A DNA stretch of 64,000 bases from Aquimarina atlantica (GTDB lineage Bacteria > Bacteroidota > Bacteroidia > Flavobacteriales > Flavobacteriaceae), in the NCBI RefSeq assembly GCF_000626715.1, contig NZ_AQRA01000011.1, positions 62,001 to 126,000 of the forward strand, read 5' to 3'. Made by a program: the position numbers and the translations under genes. Under the pieces are notes generated by a model. It was given only the letters and a program-made list of their open reading frames with translations. It ran no database searches and was not told where the DNA came from. Positions within the stretch are counted from its first letter, which is position 1. Every line of letters begins with the position of its first letter. Below, piece by piece: positions 17,664-26,673 of the stretch.

Positions 17664-18377
17664 TTATTCACTCTTTTTTCTTCTTGCTGTAGTTCTTGAT
17701 GTTTTTTTGGCAGCTGCAGTTCTTGTTGTTTTCTTAGTTACCTGGGCGCTCTTTTTTATCCCTTCGGTTTTATTAAAAGCTAGCTTTGTAAATTTTGGGG
17801 TGATGTTAAGCATTTCGGTAGTGGTTTTGGCCTTTTTCAATTCATTGCTTATCCTTAGCTTTTCTTTGTTAAAACTTTCCAATTCTTTTTTGACAGTAGT
17901 TTTTTCTTCGGCCGTTCCCCCACCCGCCATAACTTCTAAAACTCGTGAATCAGAAAATATTTTTTTCCTGGCTTTTTCGATATCCCTTTCTTGATGGGCT
18001 TCAAGATAACCCTGTAGCTCTTTTTTGTCCTTGACCATTCGACCTATAAAAGTTTTTACATCATCTGTTTGATAAAAAGGTATGCCTTTAAGTCTAAGCA
18101 TATTATTGGGCTCATCGATTTCAAGATGCTTATATATCTCTTTCAAGGGTTGACTCAAATCTTTTTTACTCTCTTCTACAAGTTTTAATTTTCCATCTGT
18201 TTCCAATATATATTTCCCAGGAGAAGCTGTAAACTGAAATCTATTTCCAGATGAGCGCGAATGTCTAATCAGTCTCTTTTTGAGATTATATACCTTAATA
18301 TATGTCGCTTGAATATTTCCTTCTTGCTCTAGTGTAACAGTATTATTATCACCAGATATTTCGATTATTTTTTTCAT
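17664..18377 (-). CDS. eCIS-embedded protein of unknown function with basic tail
   Basis: I do not recognise this 237-residue protein. It starts with a beta-type segment (MKKIIEISGDNNTVTLEQEG, then a glycine/arginine strand region up to about 75). A charged helical middle follows (about 75-205). It ends in about 30 residues rich in Lys, Arg, Thr and Ala (TKKTTRTAAAKKTSRTTARR), resembling histone-H1-like or nucleic-acid-binding tails. It lies between the fibre-like gene and the Afp12-like baseplate gene on the same strand, so it belongs to the eCIS operon. It may be a baseplate accessory, a cargo, or a factor binding DNA or acidic surfaces. No signal peptide is present. Confidence 0.75.
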   Translation of the reverse strand: MKKIIEISGDNNTVTLEQEGNIQATYIKVYNLKKRLIRHSRSSGNRFQFTASPGKYILETDGKLKLVEESKKDLSQPLKEIYKHLEIDEPNNMLRLKGIPFYQTDDVKTFIGRMVKDKKELQGYLEAHQERDIEKARKKIFSDSRVLEVMAGGGTAEEKTTVKKELESFNKEKLRISNELKKAKTTTEMLNITPKFTKLAFNKTEGIKKSAQVTKKTTRTAAAKKTSRTTARRKKSE

Positions 18378-18465
18378 AATTTTTATACTAAACGTTGCCA
18401 GGTAACAACTGGATTAAAGATTATTTTTCAGATTACAATACTTCTAATTTTAGATTGAGAACTTC

Positions 18466-18996
18466 TTAATTAAACTCGAAACTCATTATAGGATTACCGC
18501 TTGATTCTGCCGCACCTAAAGTCAGATAAACTACTAGTAGTTGAATGTTATTATGAAGCAAGGGTAGGTCAAGTGCAATTAATTCATCAACAAAAACATT
18601 ATCTGTAGTACTACCTGGTACGACAATTTCCTCACTTACTACAGTATGCTTAAAAAATCCCCCAAAAATATCGAATCCAGAAAGTGGAAAATCGGTATTT
18701 TGGATATCTGAATAATAAAACAACGTAAACGTAGCAGTAACATCCCCAGCTCCATCAGGGTTTACTCTCCAGGAAAATCTGACGTTACTTGCTTCATTAA
18801 CACCTAATGGAATTGAAAAAGCTTCAATGATAAATACATCTTCCCCGACTTCTAAAAAACGAGTCATCCAACCTTGCGCCAAAGAATTTTCGGCAAGATT
18901 AAAATTGGAGTCAATTAAATCAACAAACTGGTTTTGAGTAGGACGATCTCCGGTTTCAAAATAACTATACAATGTGGGTCTGTCTACAATGGCCAT
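18466..18996 (-). CDS. putative eCIS short fibre / baseplate attachment protein
   Basis: This 176-residue protein opens with DRPTLYSYFETGDRPTQNQF followed by VDLIDSNFN. That N-terminal signature is shared with tail-fibre-like proteins of Bacteroidetes phages and eCIS, where it is thought to anchor to the baseplate. The remainder is a beta-sandwich-like domain with many aromatic and acidic residues and no catalytic motif. It is small compared with receptor-binding fibres, so a longer fibre may be encoded elsewhere. It sits 15 bp after the Afp11-like stop. Role by position and N-terminal signature only. Confidence 0.7.
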   Translation of the reverse strand: MAIVDRPTLYSYFETGDRPTQNQFVDLIDSNFNLAENSLAQGWMTRFLEVGEDVFIIEAFSIPLGVNEASNVRFSWRVNPDGAGDVTATFTLFYYSDIQNTDFPLSGFDIFGGFFKHTVVSEEIVVPGSTTDNVFVDELIALDLPLLHNNIQLLVVYLTLGAAESSGNPIMSFEFN

Positions 18997-19011
18997 AATT
19001 CTTTCTTTTTT

Positions 19012-22000
19012 TTATGAAACAATAAAATCATATTCTAATATCATTGTGCCAATACCAGAAGGTATTTCTGCACTGGCACATACCAATTCACCTGGTTGCA
19101 ACACAACGATATCGTGTTTTTGTGCAGAAACCAATATCGAACGAGCTGTAGAAGCTTCTGCAAAGTCAATTACCTCTTCTCTACCATCTTCAAATATTTC
19201 GAAATCAATATCAACACACATTTCCCCTATACCTGGACTTTTATTAAGATGATACAATTTGAAATCGGTAACATAATCAACATAGGTTTGCTCTTCTAAA
19301 AATGCCAGTATACTTGATTTGTAGATACGTCCTCCAAAAGTGATATCCTTCCCTTTTTCGAAGGCCCAGGGAGATAAAAATCGTTTGAGATCTTCATTCA
19401 ATAGTTGTCCGTAAAAACTACCATCAAATCCTGGTTTCAGCCCAACTTTTAAATCAACGAGTATAGGTTCGTATTTGGGATTCTCAACAAAAAGAGAAAC
19501 AAAAAACGGGATGTATTGAGTAACATAGTTTTTTATAGATGCTCTAAGTATAAAACTTGTCTTTGGTTGAAGAGGATTAGCGGCATTCTTATTTTGTAAA
19601 TCCGGAATAACAATAAGAGTAACATTTCCCGGACTTGCTTCAGAAAAACCCTGTGCATGATTAAGACTTTTAACTTTATAAATAAAAGGGAAGCCTTCAA
19701 GAACAATTCTCTCATAATCCCACACTCCAATTGCTCTTTGCTTGTGTCGTAAACGTTCGCTCACTCGGTTAAGAAAGTTATTTTCCCGTTCTGAAGGTCT
19801 TCCTCCAAACGATGCATAAGGCTGTTCTACACTTTTGATCGCACCTATACCAGATATCAATTTACTAATAACATTAGGTTCCAGAGGTTTTGAAAATTGT
19901 TGTAAACCATTTTCCTCTTGCACAAAAGTTGCAGACATTGCCTGAGTATGAAAGTCAATAGCCCTGCTTATTCCTGCCGGATCTTTTAAAATTTCAGCCC
20001 TTAACCAGTGTTGGCCAGAGGGGACTACATTATGCATTTTGTTTGCCTTGGCTGGTATTGAAAAATCAATAATTCCTGAGGTTTGCAACCCTTGCGTAGT
20101 ATCAATCTGTATTTCACTATCGGTTAAATAAACCCATTCATCATTTATTAAATAACTCCATTGCACATCTCTTCTACTTATTGCTATATCGGGGTCTGCA
20201 CTTCCTTCCAAAACCTGAAATAGAACACTTAGGTTTTGAGGCGGTTCTAGCTCATTAATTCCTATAAATAAAGAACCATTAGGTAATTGTGGGAAACAAA
20301 ATGTACTTGTCTCGGCTTTTTTTAATACACTCCCAAATGGTTCTATATAAAAGAATTGTTCGAACCCTTCGTTTTCAATTCCAAAAGTGACACTTTCTTT
20401 AGTAGCATAATTCAGTTCTACAGATTTTAATTTTGGTGTATATGGAGTATTAGGTAACGTACCTGTATCTCCACTTGCTATATCTAAGGCTTGTTGAGCA
20501 TATATATTTTGAAAAATATAGTGACCAAAATCGGGAGATAATAATGATAGTCTTATAAAGCCACCGTTCCTATCATTAGAGAATGAATCAAACTCTTCTA
20601 GCCTGGGATCTCTTTCCTGAATAGAAAGTAGGGGAATGTTTATGGTAAATGGTGATTGTATAAATGTACCATTGGAAGATGTATTAAATAATTCAATATC
20701 ATTTGGAGAAGGAGGAGAAATCCATTTTCCATTTTGTAGATATCGAATATCAGCCTGCCGGTTACTAATGAAATAAGGAGCCGGGTATCCTGCATAATAT
20801 GAAACAAACCCCATATTTACAGTCGGCAGATCTGCCCAAGAAAGCGTTAAAGATAAATTTTCCAGCTTTTTTTGAAATACTTCGTGATTACCTATATAAA
20901 AATTAGAGTTAAGAGAAGGACGTGCTCCAAAAGGCAAAAATGCCTGTTCTGCATCTAAGGGTCCATCTTCATTTTGAAGTACAAGGTTGCGTACTCCACT
21001 TACCTCAACCTCTATATCGTATGAAAGGACTTGTAAATCTCCTAGTAATTCATACAGATATGTATCTGATAACGGATTAAACAGAACTTTTATAGCTGGA
21101 TATTTTGTTAAAAGCCCTGCAGATTCATCATTCCCTGGAAAGAAAACTAATGGTGGGTCCTGTATTTCAATCTGAAAAATAAAAGTAAGTTGATTCTGTC
21201 CTGTGATAGTTACTGAAGCCGGGTCGTTTCTAAACCATGAATCCAATGTAGAGGTGTAGCCTATAAAACCATTTTTTAGTTGATTAGACCTCATACCTCT
21301 AAAAGGATTTTTTGTTTCAGCAATCAAATCTTCGATATAAAATTCATATTCATCTCCTAAAATAGACTGTGCCACTTTTTCAAAATCATCCTGATTTTTA
21401 AAAGATTGCTCTTGTATGGGTTTGAGTAAATTAAGAATAGATGGAGGGAAGCCATAACTTAAGAAATCAAAATTTGCATCAGACAAACGAAAACTTTGAA
21501 AGGTCATTTCTAAGGTAATAGTTCTGCTTCCTTCTTTTAGTAATAATATGGGCGATGCAATAGCGAAACCTAAATCACCATCAATCATTGTCTTTTTATC
21601 ATTTGATTTTCCAAACTGGCTTTCTCCAAAAATATTCCAGCTTGGTTCATCAGGATTCAATGCTCCTCCAATGCCATCTACCGAGTTAGCCTGTAGTGCT
21701 GCGTATACTCGTTTGTCATTATCAAAATCAACATAAATTGTTCTTATATTGGATAGTTTGGCCTTATTGATCACAATATCTCTATCGGTTTCATACACCA
21801 ATTTGTTATTGTTTTCGTCTTTTCCTGCATCTAATAAGCTTCCCCTTTTTAGTAGGTAAGGGTCATTTGCATTTTTGGCGATACCGAACAATATATGAAC
21901 CTTATCAGGGATCGATTCTTTTGTTGTAAAACGTAAAACATCTTTGTAGTAGAATTCTAGGTGCTTTTGGGCTAATTGATTCAAATCGTTTCTTACCAGC

Positions 22001-22299
22001 TCTAGTAATTGTAAAAAAGTAACCAACAAAGCCAAATGTGGATCTAGATTGCTTTCGGGATCCGATAATTCTATCAAGTTTTGGACAAATGGATCCGACG
22101 GAAAAAAATCTTGCCAGTTACCATCTACCTGATTCTTTTTATTGTAGTAAGCAATTTCTTGAGAAAAAACTCTAATGATTCGTAATAAATCAGTTGTTTT
22201 TCTTTCCTCAATTTTTACAAATGAAGGATCTAGCGCTTGTAGTAACCGCTGTCTTTGACTGGTTCCATCTCTTTGTATTATAGCTTTTTTGAACCCCAT
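19012..22299 (-). CDS. eCIS baseplate wedge protein, Afp11-like (baseplate J/gp6 family)
   Basis: The protein has 1095 residues, starting at the ATG 22297-22299. The N-terminal region (QRQRLLQALDPSFVKIEERK) and the beta-rich middle are typical of the eCIS putative baseplate assembly family. The C-terminal 250 residues carry baseplate-J features: a GRPSERENNFLNRVSERLRH segment, a YERIVLEGFPFIYKVKSLNH segment and the terminal GRIYKSSILAFLEEQTYVDY. It would form the wedge core with gp25 and the Afp12-like protein. The gp25 stop at 22361 lies 61 bp upstream. Confidence 0.92.
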   Translation of the reverse strand: MGFKKAIIQRDGTSQRQRLLQALDPSFVKIEERKTTDLLRIIRVFSQEIAYYNKKNQVDGNWQDFFPSDPFVQNLIELSDPESNLDPHLALLVTFLQLLELVRNDLNQLAQKHLEFYYKDVLRFTTKESIPDKVHILFGIAKNANDPYLLKRGSLLDAGKDENNNKLVYETDRDIVINKAKLSNIRTIYVDFDNDKRVYAALQANSVDGIGGALNPDEPSWNIFGESQFGKSNDKKTMIDGDLGFAIASPILLLKEGSRTITLEMTFQSFRLSDANFDFLSYGFPPSILNLLKPIQEQSFKNQDDFEKVAQSILGDEYEFYIEDLIAETKNPFRGMRSNQLKNGFIGYTSTLDSWFRNDPASVTITGQNQLTFIFQIEIQDPPLVFFPGNDESAGLLTKYPAIKVLFNPLSDTYLYELLGDLQVLSYDIEVEVSGVRNLVLQNEDGPLDAEQAFLPFGARPSLNSNFYIGNHEVFQKKLENLSLTLSWADLPTVNMGFVSYYAGYPAPYFISNRQADIRYLQNGKWISPPSPNDIELFNTSSNGTFIQSPFTINIPLLSIQERDPRLEEFDSFSNDRNGGFIRLSLLSPDFGHYIFQNIYAQQALDIASGDTGTLPNTPYTPKLKSVELNYATKESVTFGIENEGFEQFFYIEPFGSVLKKAETSTFCFPQLPNGSLFIGINELEPPQNLSVLFQVLEGSADPDIAISRRDVQWSYLINDEWVYLTDSEIQIDTTQGLQTSGIIDFSIPAKANKMHNVVPSGQHWLRAEILKDPAGISRAIDFHTQAMSATFVQEENGLQQFSKPLEPNVISKLISGIGAIKSVEQPYASFGGRPSERENNFLNRVSERLRHKQRAIGVWDYERIVLEGFPFIYKVKSLNHAQGFSEASPGNVTLIVIPDLQNKNAANPLQPKTSFILRASIKNYVTQYIPFFVSLFVENPKYEPILVDLKVGLKPGFDGSFYGQLLNEDLKRFLSPWAFEKGKDITFGGRIYKSSILAFLEEQTYVDYVTDFKLYHLNKSPGIGEMCVDIDFEIFEDGREEVIDFAEASTARSILVSAQKHDIVVLQPGELVCASAEIPSGIGTMILEYDFIVS

Positions 22300-22360
22300 T
22301 CTACAGTTAGTTATTAATTTGTGTTTTACTTATATTGGTTTCTTTGAAATCTATTTTTGA

Positions 22361-22810
22361 CTATCTACTAAATCCACTATTTCTTAAAATGATGTCTTGA
22401 TCAATACCTTCATCCGTATAAAAAGGATATACAAAATTGAATCTCGAATTTGTACTCCTAATCGTGTAATCAATTTCAATAAGGATTAAACCACTATTTA
22501 TATTCTCGGTATTTACTTCAATTCTATTGGCATCAATTCTGGCTTCATAGAATAAAATAGATTTCTTAATCAGGCCTTTAACAAATGTGATTAAGGTGGT
22601 TGTTATGGGTTCAAAAAGCATGATGTCAAGATTGCACCCAAAGGAGGGTTGCATTATTCTTTCTCCTGGCCTTGTTGATAATAAGATATTCAAACTTTGT
22701 TCGATATCTTTTTCATTAACTACCATATCGACTTGTTTTCTAAGCTTGTCAAAAATCGGTGGAAAACTCCAGCCTTTTCCTAAATATGATTGTTCTGCGT
22801 CTTTCTTCAT
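22361..22810 (-). CDS. gp25-like baseplate wedge protein (Afp9-like)
   Basis: The open frame extends to 23062, but the upstream part overlaps the PAAR gene in another frame and reads as low-complexity nonsense. The real start is the ATG at 22808-22810 (MKKDAEQSYLGKGWSFPPIF), giving 149 residues. GRGWSFPP-type and ILLSTRPGERIMQPSFGCNL motifs are diagnostic of the gp25/lysozyme-like baseplate family. Near the C-terminus are IEIDYTIRSTNSRFNFVYPF and then the end of the protein. It starts 2 bp after the PAAR stop codon. In contractile systems gp25 links the wedges to the first sheath disc and triggers contraction. Confidence 0.93.
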   Translation of the reverse strand: MKKDAEQSYLGKGWSFPPIFDKLRKQVDMVVNEKDIEQSLNILLSTRPGERIMQPSFGCNLDIMLFEPITTTLITFVKGLIKKSILFYEARIDANRIEVNTENINSGLILIEIDYTIRSTNSRFNFVYPFYTDEGIDQDIILRNSGFSR

Positions 22811-22812
22811 AA

Positions 22813-23100
22813 CTATCCTATTAACACTGTAAATTCTCCTAAAATAATACTCCCCCCATGAGCCGTTGTATCTCCCAGCCTTGCTGCTGGCATACCGCCT
22901 ATTAACACCGTTGTTGACCCCATAATGATGGTATCTGGTGGTCCCGCGCATGTTGCCATATCTCCAACTCGTGCTGCTGGCATTCCTCCGATAAGAACCG
23001 TAGGTTCTCCTGCCGGTAGTATTGGTCCTCCAACATGTGGTGACGGACTTGCCAACGGGCATACGTGCATATCATTAATTCTGGCTGCTGGTTGTCCCAT
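22813..23100 (-). CDS. PAAR-repeat spike tip protein (Afp10-like)
   Basis: This 95-residue protein caps the central spike and helps pierce the target envelope. Two clear PAAR-type units are visible: MPAARVGDMATCAGPP and MPAARLGDTTAHGG, preceded by MGQPAARINDMHVCP. The regularly spaced His and Cys (H12, C14, C51, H81 region) fit the metal-binding tip site. It follows the VgrG-like spike gene by 6 bp and precedes gp25 by 2 bp, the usual order. There is no effector extension on either end. Confidence 0.93.
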   Translation of the reverse strand: MGQPAARINDMHVCPLASPSPHVGGPILPAGEPTVLIGGMPAARVGDMATCAGPPDTIIMGSTTVLIGGMPAARLGDTTAHGGSIILGEFTVLIG

Positions 23101-23106
23101 AATTAT

Positions 23107-24858
23107 CTAATTTATTTGTACCAATGATCCTTTTAAAACTGCAACAGCACTTGTACTTAACTCGGCTCCTGCACTTCCTTCTGCCTTAAAACTAGCTCCA
23201 GCTTTTAATTCCAGGTTTGTTCCTCCTTCTACTTTTAAATCCTGACTAGATTTAAGCTCTAGTTTTCCTCCACTTTCAATAACAATCCCCTCACTATCCA
23301 TAATAAGTTTATTGTTATTCTCATCTTCTAATTTTATCGCTCCTTCATCTTCATCGAGAACTATTTTTTTCCCAGCCGGAGTCTCAATACTTACACTTTT
23401 CTTCTCATCATCAAACACAAGTTTGATTCCTTCTTTTGAAACATATCCTTTTTCAAAATTATCATCTGTTGCTTCAAAAGGAGCTGCTTTTGAACTACTA
23501 TGCAGCATCCCAACAACTATTGGGTCGTGAGAGTCATTATTCAGGAATCCAACGACCACTTCATCCTCAATTTCTGGCAAGAAAAAGGTCCCTCGGTTTT
23601 CTCCGGCATCCAGTGTTGCTATTCTTGCCCATACACCATCTGCATCATTATCTATGATGGGCAGTTTTACCAGGATACGATGTTCCCCATCGGGATCGTC
23701 CTGCAATTGCGTAACTACTCCTATTTGCAATCCTATATTGATTTGGTTTCGATATGTACCGAGAGAGACATTCGTCTTTTTTTTCCCTATCTCCCATTTT
23801 TCGGGTAAACCGAATTGTACGTCTGTATGCCAAGTTCCATTTTGTATTTCTTGGCGTACTCCCGATACAAATACGAGTCCATTAAATCGATCACCAAATC
23901 CCTTTAAGGTGATCAACGTATTTGGTTTTACCACCGGAGACCCTTGAAATTTTACACGACCTTGTATTTTGGCTAACCGGATTTGTAACAATTGTGCATC
24001 TGCCCGTGTTTGAAGTTCGTCTTGCAGTAAATGTCCACTATGTCGTAAAACTAATTCGGGATCATCTCCTGTCGAAGCTAGATCTGACGCTTTTAGATTA
24101 CCTCCCTCTTCAATTTCGGGTTCTGCAGCATCAACCTCAAGAAGTTCCTGGTTTGTATGATCCCAGCTACTTGCCTTAACTGAAGCGTACTGTTTTCTTG
24201 CGTCTATTTCACCATCAAATTCAAGTACAGATGCTCCATAAGTAGCTGTTAAAACAGGATCCTGATCAAAATTGGGTTCCTGAACACTTAATTCACCATC
24301 ATCTACAAGGCATAAAAAACTATTAGATTCTGACCTTGCCAAAATGAAGTCCCAATCGGTTGTTTCATATTGCACTAATTCCTGATGGGTAACCTCTGAA
24401 GTGGAAATTTCTGTGCCTAAATCATAATCGCTCAAAATTTCCTCTATAGCTTCAGAGTCTTTAACTTCATTGAAATATCTATTACGAGGGACGAGAGTTG
24501 TTTTAAAAGCTTTGTCTCTACAATCAAGTTTTAGCATTGATGATCCGTTTTGGCGGATTTTTATGCCTTGTTTTACGATAACTCCTTTAAAAATAACATT
24601 TTCATTGGCCTGATATCCGACTAATACTTCAATTTCATTTCCTGGAGTAAATAATTCGTCATTACTTACCGGAAAGTCTTCCTGAGCAGGATCTCCGTCT
24701 TTTATAATTATTTTAGCAAATGAAATACGATTTATTTCTTTGACCACCACCATAGTTAATACCTGATACGTTCGTGGTATATCATCTCCATTAATTCGAA
24801 TAATCGAAGTAACAACACTTGGTGTTCCGTTAGTGGGTATAAGACGGTCGTCATTCAT
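23107..24858 (-). CDS. VgrG-like spike/hub protein (Afp8-like)
   Basis: The protein has 583 residues. The N-terminal two thirds are gp27-like hub (YFNEVKDSEAIEEILSDYDL, then YETTDWDFILARSESNSFLC, the phage late control D signature). Next comes a gp5-like OB fold (about 380-470: IGVVTQLQDDPDGEHRILVK, EIEDEVVVGFLNND, PIVVGMLH). The C-terminus is a beta-helix needle of short repeats (LVFDDEKKSVSIETPAGKKI onward) ending in SVLVQIN-like residues. It makes the trimeric spike on which the PAAR tip sits. The gene begins 3 bp after the LysM gene. No C-terminal toxin domain is present. Confidence 0.94.
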   Translation of the reverse strand: MNDDRLIPTNGTPSVVTSIIRINGDDIPRTYQVLTMVVVKEINRISFAKIIIKDGDPAQEDFPVSNDELFTPGNEIEVLVGYQANENVIFKGVIVKQGIKIRQNGSSMLKLDCRDKAFKTTLVPRNRYFNEVKDSEAIEEILSDYDLGTEISTSEVTHQELVQYETTDWDFILARSESNSFLCLVDDGELSVQEPNFDQDPVLTATYGASVLEFDGEIDARKQYASVKASSWDHTNQELLEVDAAEPEIEEGGNLKASDLASTGDDPELVLRHSGHLLQDELQTRADAQLLQIRLAKIQGRVKFQGSPVVKPNTLITLKGFGDRFNGLVFVSGVRQEIQNGTWHTDVQFGLPEKWEIGKKKTNVSLGTYRNQINIGLQIGVVTQLQDDPDGEHRILVKLPIIDNDADGVWARIATLDAGENRGTFFLPEIEDEVVVGFLNNDSHDPIVVGMLHSSSKAAPFEATDDNFEKGYVSKEGIKLVFDDEKKSVSIETPAGKKIVLDEDEGAIKLEDENNNKLIMDSEGIVIESGGKLELKSSQDLKVEGGTNLELKAGASFKAEGSAGAELSTSAVAVLKGSLVQIN

Positions 24859-24861
24859 AAG

Positions 24862-25554
24862 TTACACTTTTGCTAATGGTGGAAAAATAATTTTTTGACC
24901 TACTTTAAGATTCCTGAAAGAGATAAGTTTATTCACTCGGGCCACCTCTATATAATATTTAGGGTCTCCGTAGATATCTTTACAAAACAAGGGTAGTGTA
25001 TCCCCTTCTTTTACACTTCGAATATGAGTAAGATCGGGAGACTGATCATTTTCCTGAGCCACTCGTTCGTTAGGTTCAACCAGTTCTTTAAATTTGGCAT
25101 CGACTTCAGCTCTTACAGGTTTACCATCCGGGCGAAATAATTTATAATTAATTTTCATTCCGGTAAGGACACATCTGGACAGTAAATCCCCCCAAATAAT
25201 TTCAAGAAATGGCGGAGCATGTTTCTCTCCTACATAATCAAATACTACTTTTTTAAATTGCGCAATTTGAGAAGCAATTCCTTTTTCTCTTTCTTCATCT
25301 GTTGTACCTGGTAATGCACCAGTACTATCAAAAATGAATTTAAATCCCAGGCTCAGAGGTTCAGTTTTATCAAATTTTGGTAAATCCCCACTAGTCCCCG
25401 ATGCTTGATCATCACTATATTTAATCTTATAGTCAAGAGCATAGGTCTCTGGGTTTATCCTTACCATAAACTCTCCCTCTGAGATTTTCTCAGATTCCTC
25501 AAACGTTGCTTCTTTATAAGCAGTAATCTTTAATTTCTGAAGATTTCCATCCAT
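24862..25554 (-). CDS. LysM-domain tube/hub adaptor (Afp7-like)
   Basis: This 230-residue protein has an N-terminal region typical of CIS tube-to-spike adaptors (KITAYKEATFEESEKISEGE, LSLGFKFIFDSTGALPG) and a C-terminal LysM motif (about 178-230: VKEGDTLPLFCKDIYGDPKY, LKVGQKIIFPPL). In Afp/PVC particles Afp7 with its LysM domain bridges tube, hub and baseplate. Its ATG shares one base with the stop of the DUF5908 gene (TAATG), implying translational coupling. Motif evidence is strong. Confidence 0.92.
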   Translation of the reverse strand: MDGNLQKLKITAYKEATFEESEKISEGEFMVRINPETYALDYKIKYSDDQASGTSGDLPKFDKTEPLSLGFKFIFDSTGALPGTTDEEREKGIASQIAQFKKVVFDYVGEKHAPPFLEIIWGDLLSRCVLTGMKINYKLFRPDGKPVRAEVDAKFKELVEPNERVAQENDQSPDLTHIRSVKEGDTLPLFCKDIYGDPKYYIEVARVNKLISFRNLKVGQKIIFPPLAKV

Positions 25555-25742
25555 TAGGGTTCCATTTTTTCTTTTAATATTTCAATTACCTGCTCAACAC
25601 ACTCTGCTATAATTTGATCTTTATTCATTGCAGATTCGCTACCGCTTTCGGTAGCAGTATCAGCTTCCTGTTCAGGGCTGCCTTGTTGCTCATTGGCATT
25701 CACTGTTACCTTTACATACAATTCTTTTATCTGAAGTGGCAT
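25554..25742 (-). CDS. DUF5908 small eCIS protein
   Basis: This 62-residue protein has the DUF5908 pattern: N-terminal MPLQIKELYVKVTVN, an acidic/Ser-rich linker, then IIAECVEQVIEILKEKMEP. Such proteins recur between tube and LysM genes in eCIS loci, but their role is not established. The predicted C-terminal helix could pack on the tube or hub. Its start overlaps the stop of the upstream tube gene by one base, and its stop overlaps the LysM gene start by one base. Confidence 0.85.
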   Translation of the reverse strand: MPLQIKELYVKVTVNANEQQGSPEQEADTATESGSESAMNKDQIIAECVEQVIEILKEKMEP

Positions 25743-26185
25743 TACTGTTCTATTGTGAAATATTGATATTCTAATTCGAGTGTTTCAATAACTAATCCTC
25801 CTTTTTCGGCGTTAAAATCTGATACCGACCATTTTTTTGGCCATGCTTGTACGATATTCCAGGTCATTAAAGGTTCATGCTCTTCATTAAGTAGATATAC
25901 CAATACATCTTTTGGATAAATCAATAGTGTCTTAAACGCATCCGTACACCATTCTATCAACTTGGAATTTTTGGTCAACCCTCGCTTTAAAGTAAGGTTT
26001 GTGTATTTAGTACGTATGGGTAGCACATGCTCAAAGCGATGTTCTCCACCCTCTTTAACCGATTGCGTTTGCATATCTACAGTAAGACCATTTATCGATT
26101 GAAACCGAACATCGATATCTTCTTTATCCAGGTCCTGAAATTCTACTTTGAAATGAAATCCGACAGGGGGATAAAAAATTTCCAT
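25742..26185 (-). CDS. tail tube protein 2 / tube initiator (gp19 family, Afp5-like)
   Basis: This 147-residue protein belongs to the T4 gp19-like tail-tube family: PPVGFHFKVEFQDLDK, FQSINGLTVDMQTQSVKEGG, TNLTLKRGLTKNSKLIEW, LLNEEHEPLMTWNIVQAWPK. It is divergent from the main tube encoded just upstream. It sits on the baseplate side of the gene order, so it probably forms the first tube ring on the hub. Spacing to the upstream tube gene is 1 bp, and one base overlaps DUF5908. Confidence 0.93.
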   Translation of the reverse strand: MEIFYPPVGFHFKVEFQDLDKEDIDVRFQSINGLTVDMQTQSVKEGGEHRFEHVLPIRTKYTNLTLKRGLTKNSKLIEWCTDAFKTLLIYPKDVLVYLLNEEHEPLMTWNIVQAWPKKWSVSDFNAEKGGLVIETLELEYQYFTIEQ

Positions 26186-26186
26186 A

Positions 26187-26636
26187 TTACAAGAATTCAG
26201 TTGTTAAACCTTCATGAGCTAGTTCCATGGTTTCAATAGCTACTTCATTACCATCTCCTTTAAGGTCTGTAGATTGTATTTTTACAGGCCATGCATTGTT
26301 TAATTGCCATGTCACAACAGGTTGATGCTCTTCGTTAAGCAATTTGATTGTTACGGTTCTTCGCTCTACCTTATTCATTACAATGGTTTTATACCAATCT
26401 CCAAAAGACCCCAATCCTTTAAACATTCCTCTTTTTAAGGTAACATTGCTATATTTTACCATCCCTGGCATTTTTACTTTACTGTACTCTGGGTTAAAGC
26501 CATCTCGATATTCGATCATTTCGATTTCTTTATCTAGACCCGAGACCTCTGTAAACCTTAGATCGGGTTCGTCTGTGTTCCCTCCTTCACCCCATTCTAC
26601 CTGGAAATGAAACTTGGTTAATGGATAATCTGCCAT
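26187..26636 (-). CDS. tail tube protein 1 (main tube, gp19 family, Afp1-like)
   Basis: This 149-residue gp19-family tube protein reads PLTKFHFQVEWGEGGNTDEP, FTEVSGLDKEIEMIEYRDG, SNVTLKRGMFKGLGSFGDWY and LLNEEHQPVVTWQLNNAWPV. Being closest to the sheath gene and most canonical, it is the likely polymer of the inner tube. It lies 37 bp after the sheath stop. The pair of tube paralogues (this and the next gene) share the LKRG and LLNEEH.P..TW motifs. Confidence 0.94.
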   Translation of the reverse strand: MADYPLTKFHFQVEWGEGGNTDEPDLRFTEVSGLDKEIEMIEYRDGFNPEYSKVKMPGMVKYSNVTLKRGMFKGLGSFGDWYKTIVMNKVERRTVTIKLLNEEHQPVVTWQLNNAWPVKIQSTDLKGDGNEVAIETMELAHEGLTTEFL

Positions 26637-26673
26637 GATATATTTATTTTAGTTTTTAAAAAAATTAACTGAT

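Noticed and set aside
22811..23062. N-terminal extension of the gp25-like frame
   Set aside because: It overlaps the well-supported PAAR gene and reads as Arg/Gly/Ser-rich nonsense. The gp25 family begins at the ATG 22808-22810.
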